Origin: G051132615 sp051132615
GTDB lineage: Bacteria > Pseudomonadota > Gammaproteobacteria > Burkholderiales > Neisseriaceae
Assembly (NCBI RefSeq): GCF_051132615.1
Contig: NZ_CP152375.1
Span: 2,356,001-2,420,000, forward strand
DNA: 64,000 nt
Reading direction: 5' to 3'
Position numbers and translations under genes: made by a program. Under the pieces are notes generated by a model. It saw only the letters and a program-made list of their open reading frames with translations. It did no database searches and was not told the origin of the DNA. Below are positions 35,183-42,794 of the stretch, in pieces (the first letter of the stretch is position 1; every line of letters starts with the position of its first letter).

Positions 35183-35701
35183 TTATTTTATTTGCTGTTT
35201 TCTCCACTCCCAAGGAGGAGTAGGGTTAGAGTCTACCCATAGGCCACGTTTGGCTTTTGCCTGTTCTTGCTGGTACTCATGGTTTTCCCCAAAAGATTTA
35301 TCAAACCAAACATAGCCTTGTTTAATCATTTCAGAATTAATGTTTCGAGAATAGAAAGAACAAACTAATGTTTTTTCTGAAAAAGGAAGAAATTTAGAGT
35401 AGCAGTTTTCTGGAGGGGTAGTATAGATTAATCCAAGTATTCTCCCTTCCTTAGTATGAGTTTTGACTTCAACTATTTGGTTGAAAATTAGGTCAGATAA
35501 AGCATTTTTGGCTTCTAACCAATAAGCCTGCTCTGGTTCTGGTGCATCTATTTGATAAAGTTCAACACTAACAATTTGCTTTTTTTGTTCTGTTAAGCAT
35601 GTAATTGTATCGCCATTTTGAATGCCGATGACCTTACATCGAATAGTTTCTGCTTGGGCAAAAGATAAAAATAGTAGTGGAAAGAGGAATAATTTTTTCA
35701 T
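35183..35701 (-). CDS. Secreted thermonuclease-family protein
   Basis: 172 residues with a signal peptide (cleavage near AQA-ET, about residue 17). The staphylococcal nuclease OB fold is recognisable: VIGIQNGDTITCL, YQIDAPEPEQAYWLEAKNAL and EGRILGLIY, then MIKQGYVW near the end. The catalytic glutamate (IDAPE) and second arginine (GRILG) are present, but the first arginine, normally in V-R-L before IDAPE, is Glu (VEL). Activity is therefore uncertain. Opposite strand to the toxin; no XVIPCD-like tail, so it is not counted as an effector. Confidence 0.8.
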   Translation of the reverse strand: MKKLFLFPLLFLSFAQAETIRCKVIGIQNGDTITCLTEQKKQIVSVELYQIDAPEPEQAYWLEAKNALSDLIFNQIVEVKTHTKEGRILGLIYTTPPENCYSKFLPFSEKTLVCSFYSRNINSEMIKQGYVWFDKSFGENHEYQQEQAKAKRGLWVDSNPTPPWEWRKQQIK

Positions 35702-35822
35702 ATTATAATTTTACCACAACTACATTTGAGTGTTGGCAGGGGATAGGAAGGAGAGAGAGTTGTTGATTTGGGTATTATTTAGGGTAATTGTCTTTTGATG
35801 TAAGAAATTAAGAGTAAAGGAG

Positions 35823-36044
35823 TTAATAAACAATTTTGGATGAAGAAAGATTGTGAATATTTAATGCGTTGGCGGAGAAAGGGAGGGAAATGGCGTCCCC
35901 TACAGACTTTCGTTTTAGTGATTTAACTATTTGATTTTTATTAAATATTCCAAGTGAATTTAGGTTTGGGAATTTTCCTACACCCTGTTTTGCACCCTTT
36001 AAAAAAGCGCATTTTATTGGGTAGCATTGAGTATCAATAGACAT
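35823..36044 (-). CDS. Small 73-residue protein, unknown
   Basis: Short reading frame with an excellent ribosome site (AAGGAG, 8 nt before ATG). The product (MSIDTQCYPIKCAFLKGAKQ at the start) is basic and matches no family I know. The rest of the surrounding 650 bases (35702-36354) has no other gene. It may be a real small gene or the remaining start of a decayed accessory gene. Called mainly on the Shine-Dalgarno. Confidence 0.4.
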   Translation of the reverse strand: MSIDTQCYPIKCAFLKGAKQGVGKFPNLNSLGIFNKNQIVKSLKRKSVGDAISLPFSANALNIHNLSSSKIVY

Positions 36045-36161
36045 GTACTATGCTCCTTATTCCTGAATAATGACTTCCTAAAATATTATCATAATAACCA
36101 ATAATATTATAAGCTGTTTGGGGTAGATAATATTCAGAAAGGATAAAATCACCTAAGTTGA

Positions 36162-36207
36162 ACTACCTTATTAGGTAAGATTGTTAAATCTTGCCTAATA
36201 AAGTAGT
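36162..36207. repeat. Long inverted repeat (hairpin) in intergenic DNA
   Basis: About 20 bp of stem with two mismatches and a 4-base loop: ACTACCTTATTAGGTAAGAT pairs with ATCTTGCCTAATAAAGTAGT. No T run follows, so it is not an obvious terminator. It may be a decayed mobile element end. It lies between the small unknown gene and the SDR gene. Confidence 0.6.
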
Positions 36208-36354
36208 CATAATGCATACTTCCTTTATTTTTATTAACGTTCAATTTACAACCAATAGTAATGAATTGAATATTATTTAAGGCTTCACTCTTATATGCTT
36301 TTTATCCATTATTGTTGTTTCAACCTGATCAACGCGAGCCTATTTTCCATATCA

Positions 36355-37095
36355 TTACCAATGACCTGCAGTTGAACCACCGTCAACAACAAGAATAGTA
36401 CCTGTGACGAAGTTTGAATCAGTTAAATATAAAACAGCATCCACAATGTCTTTCGATGTACCAAGTCGACCTATAGGCGCCATATTTTTAAGAACCGCTT
36501 GGACTTTTTCATCCTGTGAATGCATGGGGGTTGCAATAATTCCGGGGGCAATACCATTTACCATAACATTAGAAGAGGCTAATTCTAATGCCAAGCTTTT
36601 TACAGCACTATTTAATCCGCCTTTGACCATAACAGGTAAAAGTGCCGGAACTTGAGTGTTTGGCTGCATAGCAATCGATGCCGTGATTGTAACGATATGG
36701 CCTGAACCATTTTTCGCCATATGTTTCGCTGCTGCTTGAGAGGGATAGAAAAAACCTTTTAGATTTGTATCAATAATCGAATTTAAATCATCTTCAGTGT
36801 AATGTTCAACAAGCTTAGAAATAAAAATACCCGCATTATTAATTAAAATATCAACTTGACCAAAATGCTCAATTGCCTTTTCAAAAAGATTAGCAGCCGT
36901 TTCCGGTTTAGCAATATCACCCGCAACAAGTAAAAAATTACTTGGGTTGCCTAATTTTTTAGCCGCATCTTGAAGACGTTTCAAAGAGCGTGCATTACCA
37001 ACCACATTATAACCGCGCGCTAAATAAGCCTCACTGATAGCAAAACCAATCCCGCTTGAAGCACCCGTGACAATAACCGTTTTAGAGATATTCAT
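36355..37095 (-). CDS. Short-chain dehydrogenase/reductase, atypical
   Basis: 246 residues with the NAD(P)-binding Rossmann motif TGASSGIG (about 10-17) and INNAG (about 86-90). The C-terminal MVNGIAPGIIATPMH is SDR-like. The catalytic Tyr-x-x-x-Lys is not standard: the lysine is in PVMVKGGLNS but the residue four before it is Pro, not Tyr. A related subgroup with an ALLPVxxKGG segment may exist, so this could be a family feature rather than decay. It is divergent from a LysR regulator, which probably controls it. Substrate unknown. Confidence 0.8.
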   Translation of the reverse strand: MNISKTVIVTGASSGIGFAISEAYLARGYNVVGNARSLKRLQDAAKKLGNPSNFLLVAGDIAKPETAANLFEKAIEHFGQVDILINNAGIFISKLVEHYTEDDLNSIIDTNLKGFFYPSQAAAKHMAKNGSGHIVTITASIAMQPNTQVPALLPVMVKGGLNSAVKSLALELASSNVMVNGIAPGIIATPMHSQDEKVQAVLKNMAPIGRLGTSKDIVDAVLYLTDSNFVTGTILVVDGGSTAGHW

Positions 37096-37212
37096 AATGT
37101 ACCTTCCTTTATCAAATTAATAACGTGGCAGAAGTATAATTTGAAACAAAATATCGAAAAATAGGTTACTATTTACTTTAATTGATACATGATGTAATAA
37201 ATAAGGCTTCAT

Positions 37213-38130
37213 ATGAACCACTTTTTTGATGATATTCAACTGGGCAGTATTAAACTATTTTGTCTGGCTGCCGAATTAAAAAGCTTTACGGCAGCAGCTT
37301 ATACAGCAGGAGTGACGCCCGCAGCCGTGAGCCGTTCCATTGCACGCACAGAAGAAAGATTAGGCGTTCGTCTATTCGTTCGAACAACTCGCCAAATACG
37401 CCTTACCGATGCAGGGCAAAATTATTATGAACATTGTCATCAAGCGTTAGCGCAATTAATGGAAGCTGAAAACAACGTCATGAAAGAGCAAAAAATCCCG
37501 TCTGGCATATTGCGTATCAGTGTGCCAACACCTTATGCCCATTACCGATTATTACCCATGTTGCCATTATTTCGCCAGCGTTATCCCTCTATCTCTGTCG
37601 ATGTTCATATCAGCAATCAAAACGTAGACTTTGCTGAAGGAAATTACGACCTATCAATAAGAGGGAATATTCTTCCCGATTCCAATCTTATTGCACGCAA
37701 ACTAGAGGACGCAGAGTTAATTATTGTTGCCGCCCCGGATTATCTAAAACAGCATGGTCAGCCCACACACCTTGAAGAACTGACTAAACACGAATGCATA
37801 CAATTTGAATTGCCCAGTACAGGACGAAAAGCCCCTTGGCTGTTTCAGCAAAATGGTACACCAATCAAATTGAGTACATCGGGTCACTATACCTGTCAGG
37901 ATGATTTTTTAGCGACTCAAACATTAGCTAAATCAGGAGCAGGGCTGATGCAAGTCTATCGATTTGCCGTAGAGGAGGAGCTGAAAAAAGGAGAACTGAT
38001 TGAGGTTTTGACCGAATTTGGCGGTTCAACACGTCCTTTTATGTTGATATATCCTTATTCAACATATATTCCGCTTAAAGTGCGCGTGTTTATCGAATTT
38101 CTGTTTGAAAATCAAATGTCCAAAAAATAG
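37213..38130 (+). CDS. LysR-family transcriptional regulator
   Basis: 305 residues: N-terminal winged helix-turn-helix (about 8-67; SFTAAAYTAGVTPAAVSRSIARTEERLGV spans the recognition helix) and a periplasmic-binding-type effector domain. It is divergent from the SDR gene with 117 nt between starts, so the SDR is the likely target. Effector unknown. It belongs to the AaeR/DmlR-like branch by general look (LRISVPTPYAHYRLLPMLPLF). Confidence 0.85.
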   Translation: MNHFFDDIQLGSIKLFCLAAELKSFTAAAYTAGVTPAAVSRSIARTEERLGVRLFVRTTRQIRLTDAGQNYYEHCHQALAQLMEAENNVMKEQKIPSGILRISVPTPYAHYRLLPMLPLFRQRYPSISVDVHISNQNVDFAEGNYDLSIRGNILPDSNLIARKLEDAELIIVAAPDYLKQHGQPTHLEELTKHECIQFELPSTGRKAPWLFQQNGTPIKLSTSGHYTCQDDFLATQTLAKSGAGLMQVYRFAVEEELKKGELIEVLTEFGGSTRPFMLIYPYSTYIPLKVRVFIEFLFENQMSKK

Positions 38131-38237
38131 CTTGATATTACCTCAACGAGATACATTAATAAGCAGAGAATCAATTGTAGATTAAATATTTTTAATCATA
38201 CTACCAATGATTCCCTAACGACGGTAAGCACATAATC

Positions 38238-38612
38238 ATGAATCAAAAAACTATTTTTTGTCCACTCACATCCATACACGTCCCCGTGTTTGTTGATTCA
38301 AAAACAAATGAGCGTTTATCAGGTGATCAAAGAATCCGTACGGTTTGGGTGTCTGTTTTAAAGTTCGCGGGTGTTCGTTATCGTCGGCCATATCAAACTA
38401 GGCATACATTCGCCTCTATGATGTTATCGGCTGGTGAGAATCCGATGTGGGTTGCTGCCCAAATGGGGCATTTTGATTAGGCAATGATCACTAGAATATA
38501 CGGTAAATGGATACCTTCCGCGGATCCTGATGCTGGTCAAAAAGCGGTTAGTATTTTTGCAAATGATAAGAATATAGTTAATGACAAAAATAATGCTAAA
38601 AAAGCTGTCTAA
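38238..38612 (+). pseudogene. Phage integrase C-terminal remnant with in-frame stop
   Basis: Tail of a tyrosine recombinase. From about codon 18 (VFVDSKTNERLSGDQRI) it reads as the catalytic domain: YQTRHTFASMML (Arg/His box), VAAQMGHFD, then a TAG where phage integrases have Trp, then AMITRIYGKWIPSADPDAG with the nucleophile tyrosine, in the same frame to a TAA at 38612. The N-terminal arm-binding and core domains are gone. A partial second copy lies at 40487-40594 near tRNA-Ser. It marks an old integration event. Confidence 0.85.
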
Positions 38613-38669
38613 ATGTTGTCTAACTGGTGGCAAATATTGGCGAAAACTGGTGAATTTTAGAGATTTTTG
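38505..38669 (+). repeat. Direct repeat of integrase tail, copy 1
   Basis: Matches 40487-40631 (AAATGGATA, CAAAAAGCGGTTAGTATTTT, GCTGTCTAAATG, GTGGCAAATATTGGCGA). Copy 2 has two short deletions after the stop. The repeats enclose the second toxin/immunity pair and the P2-like fragment. Confidence 0.8.
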
Positions 38670-38823
38670 TTTTATTAAATATTTTATTTTTATAAAAAAT
38701 TATACCGTAAAAATTAAGTGCTTGAAATTGGTATATCTTTCTATTTTATCTTTATTATTGTAACTTATTTGTCATTCATGTAGAATAAAAAAATCAATTA
38801 TCACTTTATTTTTAGTGGAAAAC

Positions 38824-39207
38824 ATGAATTATATTCTAACTTTTAAAAGAGTAATTTTATTGTTCTTGTCATTAATAAGTGTTTCATGTGGGGGAACTAT
38901 GAAAGCACAATATACTAAAGAATCTTTACAGCCTGTTATTGTCACTAGACTTTCTGATGGTTCCATTAATATTCGATATTCTGTGCCGCCAGAGAGTTTA
39001 TATTATTCGCGTGGTATTAATTATGTCGTAGAAGATGGTGTGATGAAAATTGTAATGACTAGAAATAATGTCAAAACTGATAGTAGGGCTATGCTTGAAG
39101 GAAGTGTACCAGACGACAATAAATGGAAAAAGGATATTGTTGTACCATATAAGGGTGAAAAAGTTATCATTGTTTATTCTGATGCTGAAGAGCAAGTGTA
39201 TCCTTGA
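38824..39207 (+). CDS. Putative lipoprotein immunity protein
   Basis: 127 residues from the ATG at 38824; a GTG three codons earlier is possible. A lipoprotein signal peptide ends in SVSC (lipidated Cys22), so the protein is anchored facing the periplasm. The mature part is beta-rich and matches no family I recognise. It lies 25 nt before the papain-like toxin gene. Small periplasmic lipoproteins encoded just before XVIPCD effectors are the known immunity proteins (X-Tfi) of the Xanthomonas system, so this is the probable immunity partner. Unlike the other two immunity candidates in sequence. Confidence 0.7.
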   Translation: MNYILTFKRVILLFLSLISVSCGGTMKAQYTKESLQPVIVTRLSDGSINIRYSVPPESLYYSRGINYVVEDGVMKIVMTRNNVKTDSRAMLEGSVPDDNKWKKDIVVPYKGEKVIIVYSDAEEQVYP

Positions 39208-39232
39208 ATTTAGTAGATAGGAGATTATATAT

Positions 39233-40108
39233 ATGACAGATAAAACAATTCTAGGGATTCATACCTATTTATCTGGTAAAGGGTCTACTGCTTCAACTGA
39301 TATAGATGATGGTCATGCTTGGATATCAGTTACAAAAAATGGTAAAACTGAATATTATGGCCTTTGGCCTGATGAGCACGATAATGTTGTAGATAATGGA
39401 AAAGGTTCAGATATAAGAGTTGGTATAGAGAAAGGTTTTCCTGTTACTGCTAGTCGATATGTAGAGCTAACTCCTGAACAAACTAAAAAGTTAGAGGCAG
39501 CTTTAAAAGAGAATGTAGAATGGGGATACACAAATACATGTGCTTCATGGGCAAGTAAAACATATTCAAATATAACAGGCCAAAAAATCGACGCCAGCGA
39601 TTACCTAATTACAGATACGCCAAGAGAACTTACCAAAAGTATTAATGCCTTAGAAAAAAAACTTCCTACAAGTATAGATAAACCAAGCCCACCAATAGAG
39701 CCTAAAAAATCGTCATGGAATTTATTTGGTGAAAATACAATTAATAATGATGTAAAAAACGTTTACGATAAATTATATGAAGGTTTAGCGCCACAATTAG
39801 CCGGGAAAGGAGCCGAAAAATGGACGGTTCCCATGCTTGCAGAAATGACCAATGAATGTATAAAAAAAGGCATGAGTGCAGATAAAATTGCCCATATGGG
39901 CATAAATGAAGAAAAAAATACAATCTATGTTGTAGCTAATAATAAGCGTGATTTTGCCACGGTTGATGCTATTGAAGCATCAAAGGCGAACCCAAACGAA
40001 CGTTTACAAGAGGCTAACCAGTTGCACGGGGATTTAGAACAAAAAGAGCTAGATAGACAGCTACAATTAGCACAACAACAAGAACGCGGTGGCCGTGGTT
40101 TTGGTTAA
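39233..40108 (+). CDS. Permuted papain/NlpC-like toxin with XVIPCD-like C-terminus
   Basis: 291 residues, no signal peptide, ribosome site AGGAG about 8 nt before the ATG. The N-terminal domain has His28 in DGHAWISV and Cys103 in NTCASWASKTY. The His-before-Cys order is that of circularly permuted NlpC/P60-type hydrolases, so it may cut peptidoglycan peptides or acyl bonds in the envelope. Residues about 171-291 are shared with the metallopeptidase toxin (MSADKIAHMGINEEKN, FATVDA, QLQLAQQQER), the proposed XVIPCD-like T4SS signal. The lipoprotein gene before it would protect the producer. A terminator follows. The effector role is inferred. Confidence 0.72.
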   Translation: MTDKTILGIHTYLSGKGSTASTDIDDGHAWISVTKNGKTEYYGLWPDEHDNVVDNGKGSDIRVGIEKGFPVTASRYVELTPEQTKKLEAALKENVEWGYTNTCASWASKTYSNITGQKIDASDYLITDTPRELTKSINALEKKLPTSIDKPSPPIEPKKSSWNLFGENTINNDVKNVYDKLYEGLAPQLAGKGAEKWTVPMLAEMTNECIKKGMSADKIAHMGINEEKNTIYVVANNKRDFATVDAIEASKANPNERLQEANQLHGDLEQKELDRQLQLAQQQERGGRGFG

Positions 40109-40111
40109 AAT
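39749..40111 (+). repeat. Shared toxin 3' module, copy B
   Basis: Second copy of the 3' module that encodes the common C-terminal domain; see copy A at 34740-35114. The final 50 bases differ at only a few positions. Confidence 0.75.
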
Positions 40112-40160
40112 GAATCGTGTTAAAACTTTGCATAAAAGTTCAGCAGCAAAAAAACGTCTT

Positions 40161-40185
40161 AGCCCCTATATACAAGGGGCTTTTT
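40161..40185 (+). terminator. Terminator after papain-like toxin gene
   Basis: AGCCCCT / AGGGGCT stem (40161-40167 with 40175-40181) followed by T residues, 52 nt after the toxin stop. Confidence 0.8.
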
Positions 40186-40233
40186 CCATTGTTACACTCT
40201 GCATAATATATGCCCCCTTTTTATAATGCGCGG

Positions 40234-40252
40234 GCGAGGGGGAGCGCGCGCC
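40234..40252. other. Degenerate P2-like phage cos site
   Basis: GGCGAGGGGGAGCGCGCGC is a GC-rich island in AT-rich DNA. It resembles the P2 cos core, recalled as GGCGAGGCGGGGAAAGCAC. A portal-gene 3' end lies about 90 nt away in the orientation seen at the P2 left end. Confidence 0.45.
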
Positions 40253-40341
40253 AGCGGCCAGATTTAGTTGATTTTCTTTCAATATACGGAACAAAAAAAG
40301 CGCCCCTTGTTAGGGTGTAATTGTTTGGCTTTGTGCTGTAT

Positions 40342-40485
40342 TTATTCTGTTGGTTCGGTTGCTATGGTGTAATCAATAAAATCAAATGCGGGTATATTTA
40401 ATCTTTCATTAAGCGCGCGCATGATTGTGTGAATGGGTTTTATTTCATTACGAGCAAATACGCCCGCCGCTTTTTCAATATCACC
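40342..40485 (-). pseudogene. 3' end of a P2-like phage portal protein gene (gpQ)
   Basis: About 48 codons reading FGDIEKAAGVFARNEIKPIH and then LNERLNIPAFDFIDY to a TAA. This matches the C-terminus of PBSX/P2-family portal proteins (pattern ARxVFxxNEIxPLxxxxxExNExLGxxxxxF). The rest of the gene is missing: homology stops where the integrase tail repeat begins (40487). In P2 the portal gene is transcribed toward the cos end, as here. It is prophage debris. Confidence 0.6.
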
Positions 40486-40486
40486 A

Positions 40487-40594
40487 AAATGGATATCTTC
40501 TGCTGATCCTGATATTGGACAAAAAGCGGTTAGTATTTTTGCAAATGATAAAAATATCGTTAGTGATACACATAATGATAAAAAAGCTGTCTAA
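40487..40594 (+). pseudogene. Second integrase tail remnant
   Basis: About 35 codons, KWISSADPDIGQKAVSIFAN onwards to TAA, nearly the same as the end of the remnant at 38238-38612. It ends 66 nt before tRNA-Ser, the place where a tRNA-targeting integrase gene usually sits. Confidence 0.8.
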
Positions 40595-40660
40595 ATGGTG
40601 GCAAATATTGGCGAATTTTAGAGGTTTTTTCGTTAAGTGTTTGATTTTTAATGTGGTTTA

Positions 40661-40751
40661 TGGCGGAGAGAGGGGGATTCGAACCCCCGTTAGGGTATTA
40701 CCCTAAACACGCTTTCCAGGCGTGCGACTTCAACCACTCATCCACCTCTCC
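40661..40751 (-). tRNA. tRNA-Ser (anticodon GGA)
   Basis: 91 nt including an encoded CCA. Acceptor stem GGAGAGG pairs with TCTCTCC; anticodon loop CTGGAAA gives GGA; the long variable arm (TTTAGGGTAATACCCTAA) is typical of tRNA-Ser; T arm GGGGGTTCGAATCCCCC. Its 3' side faces the integrase tail and phage debris, so it is the likely attachment site of past integrations. Confidence 0.95.
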
Positions 40752-40815
40752 GTGAAGAGGTGAGAATATACCATAAATTGCTTATAAGCAAAAGAACCTT
40801 GATATTATAGCTAAG

Positions 40816-40853
40816 AAACTACCCCCATTATTATAAAATAATGGGGGTAGTTT
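40816..40853. terminator. Terminator after ybaL-like gene
   Basis: Perfect 16-bp stem AAACTACCCCCATTAT / ATAATGGGGGTAGTTT with a 6-base loop. It lies between the end of the antiporter gene and the start of tRNA-Ser, both on the minus strand. Confidence 0.85.
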
Positions 40854-40871
40854 TAGATGAGTAACGTTATA

Positions 40872-42794
40872 TCAGGCACTTTCTTTATCTGTATCAATAT
40901 TGTCTGTAGTGGCTATTTCTTCAGGTTCAGATTTTTCATCAATAAATTTTTCTTGATGAGTATCTGATTGAGCTTCAACAACTGCTTCTACACTGGTCTC
41001 CTCTGTAATAGTAGTAGGTGGTGTTTGTTGCTCTGTTTCCTGATTAATGGCATTAGTCTCGTTTTGTGGTGTTGCTGGACGTAAAGGCCATAATCCTCTT
41101 TGTGCAAATCTTTCTCCAGCCATGGCCATCTCAGCCATACTGAATGCCAGCTCTTTTTTCTCCATAACTGCGCCATGCGCACCATGGCTGAGTAAATAGT
41201 CAACAGCTGCATCGGTTTCTGCACGTGCTACAATAATGGCCGCTGGGTTGGCTTTGCTGATTCGTTCGACAATTGCCCCAGACTCGTATGGTTGCGTTGA
41301 AGCAATTAAAGCCAGTATTGCTGTATCTGGGTGTGCTTTTTGGAGAATATCCTCTGCAGCCCCATTACCAACAATAACAGGTAAACCCGCTTTTTGTGCG
41401 ATATCTGCTTGATAAGGGTCGTTTTCAATAATCACAAAAGGCACATTTTTGGCTTGTAGCATTTTGGTTAATTCTATGCCAACACTACCATAACCTATTA
41501 CAATTGCATGATCGTGTGTGGGAATGGGCGCGAGGGTAACGGGTTCATCTTTTTCTTCTTCAACCGCTGGTTTTTCTTTATTTGCTTCAATCCAGCGATC
41601 TAACCAGATAAATAAGAATGGGTTAGCTAAAATGGATAAAATAGCCGATGCAAGTAATAGGTTACGTCCAGTTTCGTCTACTAAGCCAAATGACACACCA
41701 AGGCCAATCAAGATAAATGAAAACTCACCGATTTGAGCCAGACTAATGGCAATGGTGAGTGCTGTTTTTTTCGAGTAGCCAAACATTCTTACCAAGCCAT
41801 AAGCACCTAATGATTTACCAATGACGATAATCAGGAAGGTAACCATGATTAGGAAAGGATGCTCAAGAAAAACGGCAAGGTTCAGTTGCATACCTACCGA
41901 TACGAAAAATAGTACGGCAAAGGCATCTCGTAATGGGAGGGAGTCTGCTGCTGCTTCATGGCTTAATTCTGATTCATTAAGCATCATCCCCGCAAAAAAT
42001 GCACCTAGAGCTAAGGATACTTCAAATAAATAGGCTGCACCTAAAGCAACGCCTAAAGCAATGGCAAGTGTTGATAAGGTAAAGAGTTCTTTTGAGCCAA
42101 GACCTGCTACTTTTTCTAAAGTCCATGGGATGGCTCTCTTACCAATGGTCAGCATAACGAAGACAAAAGCAATCACTTTACCAATGGTAATTGAAATGGT
42201 GAGCCATAAAGGTTGTGTTGATGTCGCAATTTCTTGTCCGCCGCTGTTACCACCTAATACACCGGCTAAGGCTGGTAAAATAACTAAGGCCATAACCATG
42301 GCAACATCTTCAACAATAAGCCAGCCCACAGCGATTTTACCGCGTTCAGTCATTACCGCTGAACGCTCTTCAAGTGCTCGAAGCAGTACGACGGTACTGG
42401 CTACGGATAAGGCCAAGCCAAAAATGATGGCACCACCTATGCTGTAATCTAAGGCCCAATACGCTAATGCTGCACCTAAAACAGTGGCTATGCCTATTTG
42501 AACAATTGCGCCAGGTAGCGCAATTTTTTTGACTTCCATAAGGTCTTTTGGTGAAAAATGTAAGCCAACACCAAACATCAGTAAAATAATGCCTAATTCT
42601 GCTAATTGTTCAATAAGATGTGGGTCAAGATCAAATCCAAAACCTGCTATACCATTAACGATGCCTGCAACAACACCAGCTAAAAGGTAGCCAACTAAAG
42701 GAGATAATCTGAAACGTTGGGCAAGAGAGCCGAATATAAATGCTAAAACAAGGCCAACTGAGATTGCGGTAATAAGAGGAGTGTCATGAGGCAC
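40872..42794 (-). CDS. Monovalent cation:proton antiporter, KefB/YbaL type
   Basis: 640 residues, CPA2 family, inner membrane. About twelve hydrophobic helices occupy residues 1-390 (GYLLAGVVAG, SVASTVVLLRALEE, LALGAFFAGMMLNESE). A TrkA-N (RCK-N) nucleotide-binding domain starts at AIVIGYGSVGIEL (about 428). From about 560 a low-complexity acidic tail of about 80 residues follows, longer than usual. E. coli YbaL is the nearest named relative I recall; K+ or Na+ export under electrophile or pH stress is the general role. Single gene with its own terminator. Confidence 0.88.
   Translation of the reverse strand: MPHDTPLITAISVGLVLAFIFGSLAQRFRLSPLVGYLLAGVVAGIVNGIAGFGFDLDPHLIEQLAELGIILLMFGVGLHFSPKDLMEVKKIALPGAIVQIGIATVLGAALAYWALDYSIGGAIIFGLALSVASTVVLLRALEERSAVMTERGKIAVGWLIVEDVAMVMALVILPALAGVLGGNSGGQEIATSTQPLWLTISITIGKVIAFVFVMLTIGKRAIPWTLEKVAGLGSKELFTLSTLAIALGVALGAAYLFEVSLALGAFFAGMMLNESELSHEAAADSLPLRDAFAVLFFVSVGMQLNLAVFLEHPFLIMVTFLIIVIGKSLGAYGLVRMFGYSKKTALTIAISLAQIGEFSFILIGLGVSFGLVDETGRNLLLASAILSILANPFLFIWLDRWIEANKEKPAVEEEKDEPVTLAPIPTHDHAIVIGYGSVGIELTKMLQAKNVPFVIIENDPYQADIAQKAGLPVIVGNGAAEDILQKAHPDTAILALIASTQPYESGAIVERISKANPAAIIVARAETDAAVDYLLSHGAHGAVMEKKELAFSMAEMAMAGERFAQRGLWPLRPATPQNETNAINQETEQQTPPTTITEETSVEAVVEAQSDTHQEKFIDEKSEPEEIATTDNIDTDKESA

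Noticed and set aside
35183..35701. Secreted nuclease-like protein as a third T4SS effector
   Set aside because: It has its own signal peptide and no XVIPCD-like tail, and lies on the opposite strand without an immunity neighbour.
40425..40706. A 93-residue reading frame running into tRNA-Ser
   Set aside because: It reads across the portal remnant on the wrong strand, the integrase tail and the tRNA; no family match and no ribosome site.
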